A stretch of DNA of 64,000 nt, taken from Phoenix dactylifera. Lineage: Eukaryota; Streptophyta; Magnoliopsida; Arecales; Arecaceae. The translations under genes were made by a program, and so were the position numbers. The stretch's first letter is position 1. Each line of letters opens with the position of its first letter. Below are positions 44,596 to 57,056 of the stretch, in pieces. Below the pieces are notes generated by a model, which did not search any database, had not been told where the DNA came from, and was given only the letters and a program-made list of their open reading frames with translations. The stretch covers positions 22,880,899 to 22,944,898 of the forward strand of contig NC_052394.1 in assembly GCF_009389715.1 (NCBI RefSeq). The letters are read 5' to 3'.

Positions 44596-44755
44596 CAACC
44601 ATGGGCTATAACGTGGGATTTGGATAGACACCACAGGCTATAATGTGTGTTAGATAGCCACCATGGGCTATAACATGGAATTTGATAACAATCATGGGCT
44701 ATAACTTATAATTTGATAGCCACCATGGGTTATAACGTAGGTTGGATAGTCACTA
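44596..44755. repeat. Minisatellite, about 31-bp unit, five copies
   Basis: The phrase ca-ccatgggctataac recurs at about 44596, 44629, 44659, 44689 and 44721, with atttgatag-like spacers. Copies differ by point changes. The tract is non-coding. Confidence 0.75.
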
Positions 44756-47400
44756 GGAGCCTTTGTATCCCCATCTCATCATCTTAAGCACAATAACCCA
44801 CTAATTTGACAAGATCGGGTTGCTTGACCATACCAAGAATATTAACCTCTGCAACCCATTCCCCGGGTCCCTGGATACTATAAAGTATTTAATTAAGTAG
44901 AGGAAAGACGCTAATTCAAAAAAAGATACCTTCTTGCATGTAGAATGACCAATCAAATTTCAAACCCAACCCATCACATTCACAAACTAAGTTAGTTGAT
45001 CAACTGGGAAAGAGAACTTTTACATATCATAGTAAAATCCTGAAAAGAACGTAGTAGCGAATCAAATGGGTCAGCCACCAACACCTGCAACAATTTTGCA
45101 TCATTAAAAAGAAAATCCTAAGGCCAAGGATCGTACTAGATCTATATAACCATATCCCAAGAAGTGACTACAATTGTCTGAATCACCTTGGTACAGTATC
45201 GGCCAAGTGGTGAGAGTTAGGGTTGAAATCACTACATAATCGTGGAATAAAATCTACTGTTACATGACAAATCTAGAAAGAAGACGGGGAAGTGCTAAGA
45301 TGGATCGGAAATATGTATAATATAGTTGCAAAAGGAAAATTTAGATGAGTACGGATCCTCTCCGATTCATGCATAGGGTAACCTGCATCGGACGTCTCAG
45401 ATCCGAGCTCAACTTAGATTCTCACATAAAGATCTTCCAAAAATTATGAGTTTATTGTTAGAAAAATATAGCCTAGAAATTGTTATGTTGCTGTTTTTAT
45501 TATTTTAGAATAGTGTTTATAAAAGAATAGTCTAGTAAAATAAGTTTAGAAGATTGAAAAGATCTTACTTGAATCGATGCGTACGATGTATACTGCCTTA
45601 AGAATATGAATCATTTTCCTACATACAGGTTTACTTCAATCTCGTCCCTAAGGTACAACAATCCGTCAACTCAACTTTCTTCTGATTCCCAAAAAGAAAA
45701 GAGAAAATAGAAAATTAGAAAAAAAGAATTTTACAAAAGCAATTTCTTGATCTTGGAAGCAGCGCTATGAGGGATAGAGTATCAGAGAAAAAGGGATTGG
45801 AAATAATGTGTTTGGATATGTCACAAAGCGCTAGACTTAGAGTCTATTTATAGACATTATTCGAGTGACCGAGGAGATGAGACAATTCCAAAAATACGTG
45901 ATGTTTCTGAAATACTATATCTATTCAGAAATCAATATTTTCTTTAACTCTTCGGAAGAGGCTCTGATAAAAGGTGTTTTAAAAGCATTTAAACTAACTA
46001 AAATTTAGATGATAAAATTAGTTTATTTATTTTTTTTCCAAATTAAAACTTCAACATCTATAATACCATGTGTAATTCAGGTAATCCATTGCCCGCACGC
46101 TCTCTCTCTCTCTCTCTCCATATATATGTATATATATATATATATATATTTTATATTTTTATTAAAAAATACTTTTAGTGCCAGACAATTTTCGATGGAG
46201 ACAAAGGGGGGTGACACGTAGGCTTGGGCATCTAAATTAATGTGCATGTAGATTTTTAATTAGATAATATAGTCATTAATTATATCAAATAAAATTGGTA
46301 AAAGGGGGCGAGGGCCAACAGGCAACCAAAATACTGCAAGCTGTAAGAACCAAATGGATCATGGACCATGCTCCTTTTATTATTAGCATAAAAGTAAAAG
46401 AAAAATCATTTTTCTTTCAGGAAGAAAATCCTATTCCTTAGAAAATGTCACAAACGAAAAAACTAAGAGTGTTGCCTTGGATTTAGACCGTGTCATATAT
46501 GTTGCTGGATTCAAAATCTTAAATTCCACTTCTAATGATGGCTAAGACAAAGAATAAAAAAAATGCTTGAGGAACCCAAAAAAAAACACAAAAAACCAGT
46601 CAGCTGGTGTGGTGTAATGTCGTTGCCCCTTCTGAATTGGCATCGTGAAGCGTGCCGTTAAATGAAGCAAAATTAGTGGGAGTCATCTCTTTAAATATTT
46701 TTTCTGGATTAGTACAGTAGCATTTTATCCTAAGAACATTTTATTTTGCAGAAAAAACGTGCAAACACAAAGACCCGTAACTACTCAGCTCCATTTAATT
46801 TTGTCATGCAGTCCGGCGGGCTCCTATCAAATTTACGATCTCACAAGCCTACCACTTGTTTTTTCTTTAACCAACCTAACATGCATATTAAAAAAGAAAC
46901 TAAATCACTACCAAAGGATTGTGATTCCCCTTCTCTTGTCCCTTGCTATTGGTAAAGAAAATTAAATTGCTGTCGAAGATCATGATTTCCTTGTCCATGT
47001 TGTTAAAGAGTTTCTAACTAAGGGACCAATTTTCTTAATCATATAATAACTATATTTTCTTTGAATAAGGTGTGACGTAAAACTTAGTGGTTGGTTTGTT
47101 TCTCATGTTTTCTATTCTAGAGAAGAAAATACTTAGCTTAGAATGCAAGTCCTCATAATCATAACTTTGTACTTAATAAGCAGAAATTTTTATATCCTTA
47201 ATAAAATAATTATTATACGGATGAACTCCCACCAACGTATTGATAGGGAGTGAGTTAGCTCCAAGACCACTTATCCGCTAGGAACCAGATCGAAATGCAA
47301 GGATGAGAATGATATTAAAAGTGTCCATTCCATGATTCAAAAGCAATATAAAGAAAATCATTAAATAATCAAAAACTCGCCGAAGAAATAAAAGAAAAGA
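44756..47400. other. AT-rich intergenic DNA, no recognised gene
   Basis: There is a TATA-like motif on the minus strand (GTCTATAAATAGACTC near 45840-45855) with a leader-like stretch after it, but no coding frame follows. A (CT)10 tract at 46100-46119 is joined to a (TA)n tract at 46120-46150. The right end should hold the 3' UTR of the FPF1-like gene. Confidence 0.4.
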
Positions 47401-47437
47401 AATTAAAGAAAACTCTGGAAGGTTAGGCACGGGGAGA

Positions 47438-47818
47438 TCAATTCACCGTGGCCCTCGTCGACGGACGGTCCCGGACCAGGAAGAACGAGCGGTTCTTGAC
47501 GGCGATGTCGTACATGTGGATGGACCGGAGGTCGGCGAACCGGCGGGGAAGGGAGATGAGGTCCGGCGAGGCAGCGCCCCGGTGGTACTGGATAAGCTCC
47601 GGCCGCCCCGCGAGGTACGGCACCCACCCCAGCTCCCCCAGCCGGCGCTCCAGCTCCTCATGCGAACCCACCACCTCCCCCGTGGGCACGTACACCAGCT
47701 CGCTCCTCCTCCCACCTCCGCCGCCGCCGGCCGAGGCGGTGGCGCTCTCGAGGCTCTCCCTCGTGGGGTTCTCTATCCGCCGCGCGACCCCGTTCCTGAA
47801 CACCCACACCCCCGACAT
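47438..47818 (-). CDS. FPF1: Flowering-promoting factor 1-like protein
   Basis: A single exon of 126 aa. It begins MSGVWVFRNGVARRIENPT and contains the conserved core ELERRLGELGWVPYL, ISLPRRF, and SIHMYDIAVKNRSFFLVRD, all diagnostic of the small FPF1 family. Usual family length is about 110; the extra residues are a Gly-rich, Ala/Ser insert (about residues 23-36). The family promotes the floral transition and gibberellin-linked growth; its biochemical role is unclear. The frame is open further upstream, but a TATAAAT on the minus strand at 47873-47867, 49 bases before this ATG, puts the upstream ATG outside the transcript. The gene is strongly GC-rich, as monocot single-exon genes often are. 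It has long antisense frames, which are shadows. Confidence 0.92.
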   Translation of the reverse strand: MSGVWVFRNGVARRIENPTRESLESATASAGGGGGGRRSELVYVPTGEVVGSHEELERRLGELGWVPYLAGRPELIQYHRGAASPDLISLPRRFADLRSIHMYDIAVKNRSFFLVRDRPSTRATVN

Positions 47819-47866
47819 CGATCGCCTCCGCTTCCCTCGTCTTCGTGGGGTGGGAGGGCGGGGTGG

Positions 47867-47873
47867 ATTTATA
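47867..47873 (-). promoter_or_regulatory. TATA box of the FPF1-like gene
   Basis: TATAAAT on the minus strand in a GC-rich setting, 49 bases before the chosen start codon. It implies a very short leader (about 20 bases) and decides between the two in-frame ATGs. Confidence 0.6.
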
Positions 47874-47914
47874 GGTCCCCTTCCCGAGATGATGTACACG
47901 TGGTGACCTACCAT

Positions 47915-48212
47915 TGGAGAAAACTGATTTTGACAGGATTCTTAGGCATGGCAACCAGAAAAAAAGAAAGCTCCATTGCCACGTTTCGCGAAGAGGTGGT
48001 GCGTTTCGTGCGAGACACCCTGCAGCAGTACTATTGATTTCAAGAGACGACGACACGGTGCAATGCGGCGTACAATTCGCTGGCACACGTGATGGGTTTG
48101 GGCCGGGCCGGCCATTGTCAGGTGTGAGATGACTGTTCGTTAGTCCCGCCCTGTTGGTTGCGCGGGGCCGGGCTCGATTTTTCTTTTTCTTTTTTTTTCT
48201 AACGGCCGTTCA

Positions 48213-48274
<62 letters not shown>

Positions 48275-49493
48275 TAAATCGGCCGCTCACACATGACGGA
48301 CGTGAAGCTGGCCTACAAAATGCCGTTCATACTTTACAAGCATGAATGCAGTCAACAAAATTCGAAAACAATAAAATAGATAAAGAATCCAACACTATAT
48401 CACTCTTTCTTCAAATAAAATTTTCAAAATAATGAACTTCATATGAAGCAACTCAGTCAACTACACAATTTGCTTCTCAATAAATATGTGTGGCCTCATA
48501 GGCACCACGCTTTTGCAGTAATCCGCGAATGTCAAGTAGCAGCGGTTTGCCCTCTTTTGCACGTGTTCAATCTCTAGTTAAATCAATTACTGTGGTTGAC
48601 TCGTCCGCCAAGCAGAGGAGATCCGGCGTTACAGTTCCACTGCTCCTCGAGGGACATTAAAAAGGGACCTTACCGTACTCTCACGCAAAGACCTATCAAC
48701 TGACACGTGCAAGAACCCTTCTTATCTCCATTTCTTCTCTGCCTTTAACCACTTTTTTTTTTACCCCTTTATTTGATACGGTAAAAATACAAAAAAAAAC
48801 AATTTTTTGACTCGATTTTCAAAATCTATTAACCATAATTTAGAATGAGCCATCACGATCTAGAATGGCAGTTCTTGAGTTACATGTATCAGACTAATGT
48901 ATAGGTTAAACATGTCAACCTGATAACTATGTCATCTTAGACTTCACCCAACCCAACCTTTTTGTTATGGGTTACAGATAAAATCCAATGATTTGTTTAT
49001 TAAACAAGTTGGCTTCTAGACTAATGACTCTTCTAAGCACTATGTTTCAACCCAGTGTCACCCCTAGCCACAATTCGCAAGCGTAGAAATGACAATCATG
49101 AATAAGTTTATTTGTTGTATCTTTATATTTAGGAACTTCCAACTTTCAAAATATATTTATTAACCTCAATTCTTTAGTAAACATGTTTTATATGTCATTG
49201 ATGCAATACATTGTGCAGATGAGTTACTGAATCCTGATATCTGAATCTTGCTTGGTCACCAACATATGACAGAATTTAACTGCAATACTTTCCATCAAAT
49301 TACTGTTTTTGGATTTACTGCACTAAGGAATTGTTTCCAAGGTTCTGTATCTTTGCTCTTTGTAAATATCTCATCAATAGGGACATGTCGTAACTGCATA
49401 GATCAAGTTTTGAACTCCATTAGAATTGAAGAGCAGCATAGGCTCAAGAGTAAAATCTCTACTGAATACAAAAATAATGCTTATAATGTAGAG
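47915..49493. other. Upstream region of FPF1-like gene and intergenic DNA
   Basis: No gene recognised. A very long T run occupies 48216-48272. AT-rich sequence follows, with a short unrecognised frame at 49248-49562 (+) that runs into the hAT element. Confidence 0.4.
48216..48272. repeat. Poly(T) tract, 57 bases
   Basis: An uninterrupted T run. It may be the reversed poly(A) tail of a retroposed sequence or a simple expansion. No retroposon body is recognisable beside it. Its exact length in an assembly is uncertain. Confidence 0.85.
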
Positions 49494-49501
49494 GCCCCAC
49501 C

Positions 49502-50392
49502 CAGGGGCGGCCCAATATATTGGAGACCTAAGACGGATTCAGTGAATGAGATCTTTTTTTAATAATAAATTTTTTTAATAAGTATAAAATATTTAGAAAA
49601 AAGATATGAAAATAGATAGCCATCAAGTACATTATTTCAACAAAAATGCATGTATGCAACAAAGACAGATAAAAAATCTTTTTAGCTTAATATAATTTTT
49701 GAATGAAAGTACAGAAAAGTAATTATACTTAAGAAAGAGCTCATAAAACTGATTAAATAACTGAGATAATGCTTGACAGTAATGTTTACCATATCAAGCA
49801 AGAGCAGAGTAGGAAAAGGTTATCCTATGGCACTTCATGGTCAAGGTAAAGGAAAAAATTTGTCCAGAAAGGAACCTCTCTATAAGAAAATGTAGGGGTA
49901 TTATGGGAAAATGTAGCCGTGTTGCGTAACAAGACAGTGAGTACCTAAGCAGCCACTGCAACATCACGGCACAGCAGCCATTCAACTTTTCTTTCTCTAC
50001 CCTCCAAGAAGTCCATCTCCAATCCCCCTATCTTTCTTGCTGATGGCCCAACTGGATCAGGAATAACGTGAGGGAAGGAAAACCAAGACCAAAACCAAAA
50101 AAGAGAAGGGATGAAAGATGAGTGGCTTCAGACGTGAATGAAGCCAACCAAATCCCTCCTCTCTCTTTCTCTCCACCCAAAACAAAACTGCTATCCCCAA
50201 CTTCCCAAATTGCCCCTCTGCAGGCCAGGAAACTCTCCTCCTCCCTTCCATCAAGGGGGAAGATTCGTAGCCAGCTCATGTTCCCGTTTCATATGGAGCC
50301 TTTGCTTCATTTTGATCAGCCTCCCGAGAGCCTTCCATTGGCCCGGGGCCTTAGGCGACCGCCTCGGTCGCCTAGGGCTCGGGCCGGCCCTG
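49502..50392. mobile_element. hAT-type non-autonomous transposon, 891 bp
   Basis: The ends are CAGGGGCGGCCC on the left and, read inverted, CAGGGCCGGCCC on the right, typical hAT termini. Flanks are GCCCCACC (49494-49501) and GTCCCACC (50393-50400), an 8-bp target duplication with one mismatch, as hAT elements make. Near the right end lies a GC-rich hairpin (ttaggcgacc / ggtcgcctag, 50351-50374). No transposase frame is present. Plus-strand frames inside (50122-50403, 50138-50629) are chance. Confidence 0.75.
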
Positions 50393-50961
50393 GTCCCACC
50401 TAAGAAAAATCAGAACCGACCCCTTCGTAAACATTTCAAAAAGAAACCCTACAACCTCAAAATTCTAACCCAATTTTTGAACTCCATGAGCCACTTTTCG
50501 ATTTTTATTTTTGCACCTTTATTCAACAAAGTTTGTTTTATTCTTTTTTATTTCGTTCTTTGCTGGATCTGCAAGTCCGATCGAATTTGTTTTGGCTGCT
50601 TTCGAGACGTACCGAAGAAGAAGTTTTAAGGTCGTCGTATCTCTAAGAAGGATTGCTAGGAGACCCGTACGTGGGGGCAAATACTTCTTTGGAACAGTGT
50701 TTACGTGCTTCGATCTGCTCTCAATCAAGCTATTTTTTCTTACTTTTATTTTAAATTTAATATTAGTAAATCTATTGCATTCATAATTTTTATAATTCAA
50801 ATCTATTACATGAATAGATTTCTTTTGTGTTAGAATAGTTTTCATTTGCGCTAAAATAAATTTATTTTGATGCCGAATAATATATAAATATATATAATTT
50901 ATTTTAAGATTTTCTATTAATTGTAATTATAAATTTATTTGTCTATTTAGGTGATATATTG

Positions 50962-51230
50962 CTAACACCCTCCTCTATCAAAAATCCAATATGCAATTTG
51001 ACCATTGACATTAATTGCAACTTTGCTTGAGAGAAGAATTTTCTTTATCGAGGGGATCCATCTAGGCATAAACTTTCTACAGAAAAGAAGCTTGATCAGG
51101 CATTTTGGGCTAACTCTATCAAAAGCCTTCATGAAGTCAAGCTTGCATACCACTCCATCAATGTCAGATTTTCTGAAAAAGTGGCATACATAATATTATC
51201 CATTATAGATCTGCCTTTAATATAGGTGGT
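50962..51230 (-). mobile_element. LINE reverse transcriptase fragment (minus)
   Basis: The minus-strand frame contains CKLDFMKAFDRVS, the KlDfeKAfDrV motif of plant L1-type reverse transcriptase. It continues with WIPSIKKILLSSKVAINVNG and ends ...FDRGGC. Upstream on the same strand, GRSIMDNIMYA matches the preceding GR-ilDNil motif in another frame. The D of the YADD centre is not reached. It is a dead piece. Confidence 0.65.
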
Positions 51231-51254
51231 CTCGGTTGGATTAGAGAACACTCG

Positions 51255-51400
51255 GATGATATTTTCCTCCTTTTTCCTCATCTACATAAAAGTGATATCG
51301 ACCTTGCCAAGCTCAATTATACCACCCTTTCTCTTATTCCCAATCAAAAGGTAGCTAAAGTACCTACAGATTTTCGGCCAATCAGTTTGGTACGTAGCTT
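51255..51400 (+). mobile_element. LINE reverse transcriptase fragment (plus)
   Basis: The plus-strand reading contains LAKLNYTTLSLIPNQKVAKV, then PTDFRPISLV. This is the N-terminal motif (LiPK...v-dFRPISL) of LINE reverse transcriptase. It faces the minus-strand fragment next to it, so the two come from opposed insertions or an inversion. The frame breaks straight after. Confidence 0.6.
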
Positions 51401-52560
51401 CATCAAAAATTGCTACAAAGGTTCCTGCCAATCGGGAATAGCAGAGGGTTTGAGACCCCGGGGACGAGCGGGCCACGGGTGCCAAGTCCGTTGTCGGTCG
51501 AGCCGACAACGTGGAGTTCGGTTCCTTGAATCCCGTCGTGGGCCTCGCGGCTCTTCGGCCATTGTCACAATGGGCTAAATTAGGCTGGAAACGGGCCCTT
51601 GGACCGGCTCCTTTACTCCAGCGCAGGAACTGGTCCAGCCAGTAGTAAGGGCCGCTGGCTCAGTCCATCGCAGGCTCGCAGCCTGTTAAGGCAACTTGGG
51701 ATTGAATTCAAATTTGACTGGAAATCTGCCGGCCCGGAGGGGTGGGGGTGCGCAATTAATATCAGAGGCAATTAATGCCTTTTCGCGCCCCCTATTTTCT
51801 TGCATTATAGGCAGGAGGAATTGCTTCCACCGAATAGCCTCGGAACCTTGAATCAATTGTTGGTATCATAACACAAGGATGTTGTTGTGATAGTACTTGC
51901 TTTCTCACTCTCTCTGCACGCGTGTTTTCGAAACATCATTATGGGAATTCCTGTGCCAAATCTCACTTCAAAGCCCGGCTTTTCCCCAGGGAATAACAAA
52001 CAGAAGCATTGATGTTTGAATTAAATGTTTTGCATCTACTTTCCAGTTTCCACACATGAAAACAGGTATAGAATATTATGCAACAACGCAAATATTTGAG
52101 GAGATCAAGGAGGTAGCTCAAGGGATTTTTCTTTTAAAGCTCTATCCTCCTACTCAATGTGCACACATTTGGGGCCCGAAAAGAGCGGAGCCAGCCATTT
52201 GGGCTACGCTATAAACGTTAATAGTAGAGCGCCCGGATTAAGGCCACGGAAGCCATTTTATGATCAAACCCGTCGGCGTATATCACGCTAAATTGGCCTT
52301 GCGTCCGAGAAAATGGAACCCACGCGAATCGTAAAACGAAATTTAAGTTTTCATCGTGGCCTTTAGCGTGTCATACTGTGGAATTTGAGATTCGGTCGGA
52401 GTCCCACGACCGCCACTTGGTTCGCAAATCAATCATGTGATGCGAAACACGAATCTCAGAATCAACCGTGTATCGCAGTGAAAATCGCGCGCCGGAACGG
52501 ACGGTAACCGGCGGCCTTTCCCAGCAAAAAACGTGATTGGCTCGTCTCGGTTCCGGTCTC
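51401..52560. other. Intergenic, upstream of the XS-XH gene
   Basis: GC-richer in 51430-51760 without a recognised frame. 52150-52560 is likely promoter. No gene called. Confidence 0.35.
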
Positions 52561-52564
52561 TCCA

Positions 52565-52682
52565 TATAAACGGCTCCCTGCTCCCAAAATTTACACTCCG
52601 CTTAGTGCTTCCTACTTTCGTCCATTATCATTCCCGGCCTCGATCGCTCTCGGTCCTCTTCTCTGGAGGCGACCGCTCTCTG
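52565..52682 (+). promoter_or_regulatory. Core promoter and inferred leader exon of the XS-XH gene
   Basis: TATAAA at 52565-52570 lies in a promoter-like setting. A leader starting near 52597 would run to a donor (gctctctg|gtaaac) at 52682. The next plausible acceptor before the coding ATG is ctccag at 57046, giving a 4.4-kb leader intron. Linking this promoter to the gene is inference. The intervening 4.4 kb has no coding frame. Confidence 0.45.
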
Positions 52683-55600
52683 GTAAACCCTTCTCCTCCA
52701 TTTTTTGTTTCTCTCTCTCCCTCTCTTTCTCTCAGTGCTTCCAGATAGGGTTCGTATTTTTTTCGATTTGTAGTTATCTATTTTAGCTGCCAGTCCTCAT
52801 ACAGTGCGTAACTCTGGGTTTGCGTGATTCATTCTGGTGAGGGTTTTCGTTTTTTTTTCCTCTCGTAATCTCGTATGATCGTGCTTTGTTTGTATTGGTT
52901 TTGATTCGTGAGCGGTTTATTTTAGAGACGATTGAATGGATTCGTAGCTGATACCGACCTTGAAATCGCCCTCTAGAAAGGCGATTCCATGATCTCAGTG
53001 TCGTTTACGTAGATGTGATCGGTGGTTTTGTTTGTGCCGATTTTTTAGATGAGTCTGCTATCTAAGAATTAACCAAGAAGAAAATGATCCAGAAAATGTA
53101 TACACATGGAGGGAGGGAGGGAGAGAGCGAGAGCGAGAGAGAGAGAGAGACAGAGAGGTTTTGAGCATATCTTAAACTCTGGTTCCAATCAATCTTGTAT
53201 AATGCCACATTTTTACTTAGTCCATGTCTTTTGATCAACCTGAACTCTAGAGACCAAAATTTTTCCTTATATGTTTATCTTTTTGTTGCCATAATGAAAT
53301 GTTGGAGAAAGGCAAACGGGTCATGGCTATTTATCCATTTCAGAGCATCTATTTGAATGCTATAAGCATAATATCTACTATTTCAATTTAGCTACTGCAT
53401 GCTGATTAGGACTAAAAATGAACTGGATACATATCGGAGATTCACACATCCATATCGATATTCATCTTAATTTGGTGTATTTGGATACAAATATATTGAT
53501 ATTAATTAGATGTTAAGATTTATATTTGTAGTTGTTTTAAATAATGGATACAAGTTGATATCGACAATATGGATATAAGTGGAGATATAGATCAGGTAGT
53601 TAGACTTTATGAACTACCAAATCATCATTGTATAGAAAGTAAATTAAGTTAAAAGACATGTTGTTTTGGTCATTTTTTTTCCTTTAACAGTTTACTAGAG
53701 CTATATAAGACTAAATAGGTTGCAAAGAAAAAAAGACATTTGGATATGGATCGGATAGTTGTTATACATATTTGTATCCTTTTTTCTTTGATGGATATGG
53801 ATATAGATACGGATATTTGTCAGATGATGAAATTTCTATCCATATCCGGATAGTTTCAGATATAGAAGCAGATTCAGACAAAATATTATCTCCATTTTCT
53901 CCCCTAATTTTGATTCATTAAGCAGCAATTATGCAACTTTGGATTGAAAATGGTATGTTACATATGAACATTTGCATGAAAAAATTTGATGAAAAATTTG
54001 TTATGTTGCTTGCAATTGGAAGGTTAAAAGTTGCAAGTCAAGTTAAATATATCTTGCATTGTTTTAAAATGCAGTGCATCTAGCTGTATATGTGCTTGCA
54101 TATGTGTATGTGGTTCTGATCACACCACATTATCTATATGCAGTTAATATAAAGCAGTGATACTGCTTGTGGACTGAAAAATGATCCTCTTAGCATTATG
54201 TGGCCATATATTTAGCTTACGTAGTAATGTATGGCTGCATGTGCGAGCTTAGTATTGTATGGCTCCATTATGAGCCTTTCAATATTCAGGAGTCACACAT
54301 AAATATATATATGTATATATATATATAACCCATTTTTATGTGGCCCATGAACATGATGTAGGTTTAAGCTGATGGTTGCGTTTGATGTGTGCTTCAAGTG
54401 AGCTTGGTACGAGTATTAATAATATTGAATGTTACTTATAGTTATTGCTATTTGGTATTACATACAAAGTAATAAGTACTAATTGTTAGTTATTATTGTT
54501 ATAATAATGCTATCAACCATCTAAAAAATGTTTCTATTACTGTTCTTTTATTTACTATATATATTTATTTATCTTTAAATAATTTTAAAAAAAAGTAACC
54601 TCATATGTATCTGGATATGCGCCCACATACTGCACATGCACTATCTGTCTCTTGACCACTCTCATTTGGAACTGTCTTTTAAAACACTGATACCTTGCAT
54701 GTGGCTCATCTATATTGGACTTAAGGTGAACAAGAAGAATGGTGGACTAGAAGGAATTGCAGTTACTGCTAAGCAAAGCTAATTTTGAATGTTTGGCTAC
54801 TCATAAGCATTCTTGCAACATAAACACCCTAACTGTTAGTAATTGGGAGTTTAGATATTCTTAATCGCATCTAGAGTTTACTCTCAATTTTTAGTGCAAG
54901 GTTGCTCTCAGTTTCATGTAAAGACAATCAGCTTTTAGTTAGAGAAGCATTAAATACTTCTCATAAGGAAAAAAGCATTTTATGAGGTCAATTTGTTTGT
55001 TCTCATTACGCAATTTCCCATTTTCTAGTGAGATTTTTGGAAGGCAAATAAATTGCATTGTTATATGCCCGCTATCTCTTTCTATAGGAGTTGAATTCCA
55101 GGACATTTCATGTCTAGATATTGGTAACAATGTTCTAATATTTCTCTGTTCCCTGGATTTTTCTCTTCCCACTATAGGAAGCTTAAATACATTTGATAAT
55201 TGATCTTTAAGATTTGATATAATTTTAGATATTCTTTTAGCATGGTAGGAATTCAGATCAGCTAGAGATATTTTGTAGACTTGAAACAAATTTTGGTGTA
55301 AATGTTTATTAACTAGGCATCAATTTCAGGTCATGAAGACTGACACCGGATTGGTAACATGCAAGGTTTTTAAAGCTCAATATATTAGTTATCTCAGTCA
55401 GTGATCGAGATTGAGATGAACCGAGATCTTGATTCATCTTGGCCGACATGGTAAATTGGGAAAATTTGAAGGAACCAAGATTTTCAGGATCTCGGCTGAT
55501 TTTTCGGACCGAGATATCAAAATCTTGGCCAATATACTAAATCTGGATTGAGAACTATATTAAGTACTTATTTTAATATTTATTAATGAAAAACTTCCTA

Positions 55601-57046
55601 TTAAGAAGTAAAATGTGATTGAAAATATTGGCTGATATGAATAATCATATTGTAGATATATCGGATTTTATCGTTTACATTGGCAAGATAGTAGGGGTAA
55701 GAATTTTGCATATATAGTATTAGGAGGTGCCCAATACCGATGCAAACAAATGTATCGACCGCGATGAAAACCTTGGAACATGCCACAACGTGGTGCACCA
55801 GGTTGTCATACCCATTGTATTGGGTGTTCTGATGTACAGGTACCAAACTGGTATGCGGTATGGGTTATGTACTGACACTTGATACGCCGAATTGGATACC
55901 ATACCAGCATACCGACAGTGTAATAGGATGGCACAAGTAAGGGTCTGATACCGAGATGGTGAATCTGGTGCGCATATTTGAAAACAATATGTACGGGGGA
56001 ATAAAATGAGTGAAATTTATTTGATGATCAAAAGAATATTGAAAGCTGGTTTACACACAGCGTAGTAGAAATGTGTTTGCTCTAATGTTTATGCCGAATG
56101 CGTATTCAATGTCTACTTACATGTGAGAGGAGTGCATGTGATATGTAAGGCTGTCAAGATTAAGGATATAGAATAAGGTCTCTTGCATATGTAAAATAAT
56201 TTCTAGTTCAGCTTTGAGCTTTCAGTTGAAGCTATTCGAGCTGTAGACAGATAGATGTACTAAGGATTCTGCACCAGTTGTTTCAGAAAATGTGTTTTTT
56301 GACAGGCTAATTGGAATCCTTGTAATTGGAGGCAGAGAGGATGAGTTGGGGAAAATGTTAGTGGGCAAAAAACTGCATTATGAAAGATGAACTCTTTGTG
56401 GTGATCAAGATGCCATATTCCATGCATTTGTACCGCAACAAAGCCAACAAGCATCTTTAAAAAAATCTTTTATCTAAATTTTGTTGGTGTTATTAATATA
56501 ATTTGTATGGATATCCCTTATTCCTGATATCTTGCTTTTAGCAAGTCATTCTCATAAAAGTGCAACAAACAATTACTTCCATGTCTGTGTTATCAGGTCA
56601 GATGTCCTTGTGTATGTGAGATTTTTCTGTCTTTGAGAGTTGTTTCTAAGGGTTGCATATCTTTTCAAGTGATGTCTTTCTTTTCAACAAGTACATGAAC
56701 GCTGCATGGCTATGCTTTAGCACGTTCTTACATGTTGAGCTTCTCGTGATGATAATTTAGGATTTAATGCTTCTCGTGATGATAATTTTAGGATTTGATG
56801 CTTGATCATGTAGATGTAATCTTTTCTGTATTTAAGATAAAATTTGTGAACAAATGAAAGTAATTTTCATATTTGGCATGTCTCAGGCTGCAGAAATTCA
56901 AGTGAATTGTGTATTGCTGAATCTTTCAAACATCTGCATTTTTGTGAGTGCCATGATTGCATCTGTGCCTCTTTAACATTTTATGACATGATTCTGCTTA
57001 GAATATTTATATCTTTCATCTTTATGTCTTCTCCTTATTGCTCCAG
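52683..57046 (+). other. Inferred leader intron of the XS-XH gene, repeat-rich
   Basis: No domain-bearing frame. It includes a GA-rich microsatellite (53107-53157) and a stretch of gga-tat-gat-type degenerate repeats (53420-53870). There is also a TATA-type microsatellite (54300-54327) and degenerate inverted-looking text with ggtatg/cataccag motifs (55800-55920). These look like old dispersed repeats; I could not set boundaries. Confidence 0.4.
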
Positions 57047-57056
57047 TTATTCACCA

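Noticed and set aside
47448-47906. Long plus-strand frame of about 150 codons over the FPF1-like gene
   Set aside because: It is antisense to a well-conserved gene, low complexity, and explained by high GC content.
47819-47914. Upstream in-frame ATG that would extend the FPF1-like protein by 32 residues
   Set aside because: It lies upstream of the TATA box, and the extension has no family similarity. Family members start at MSGVWVF.
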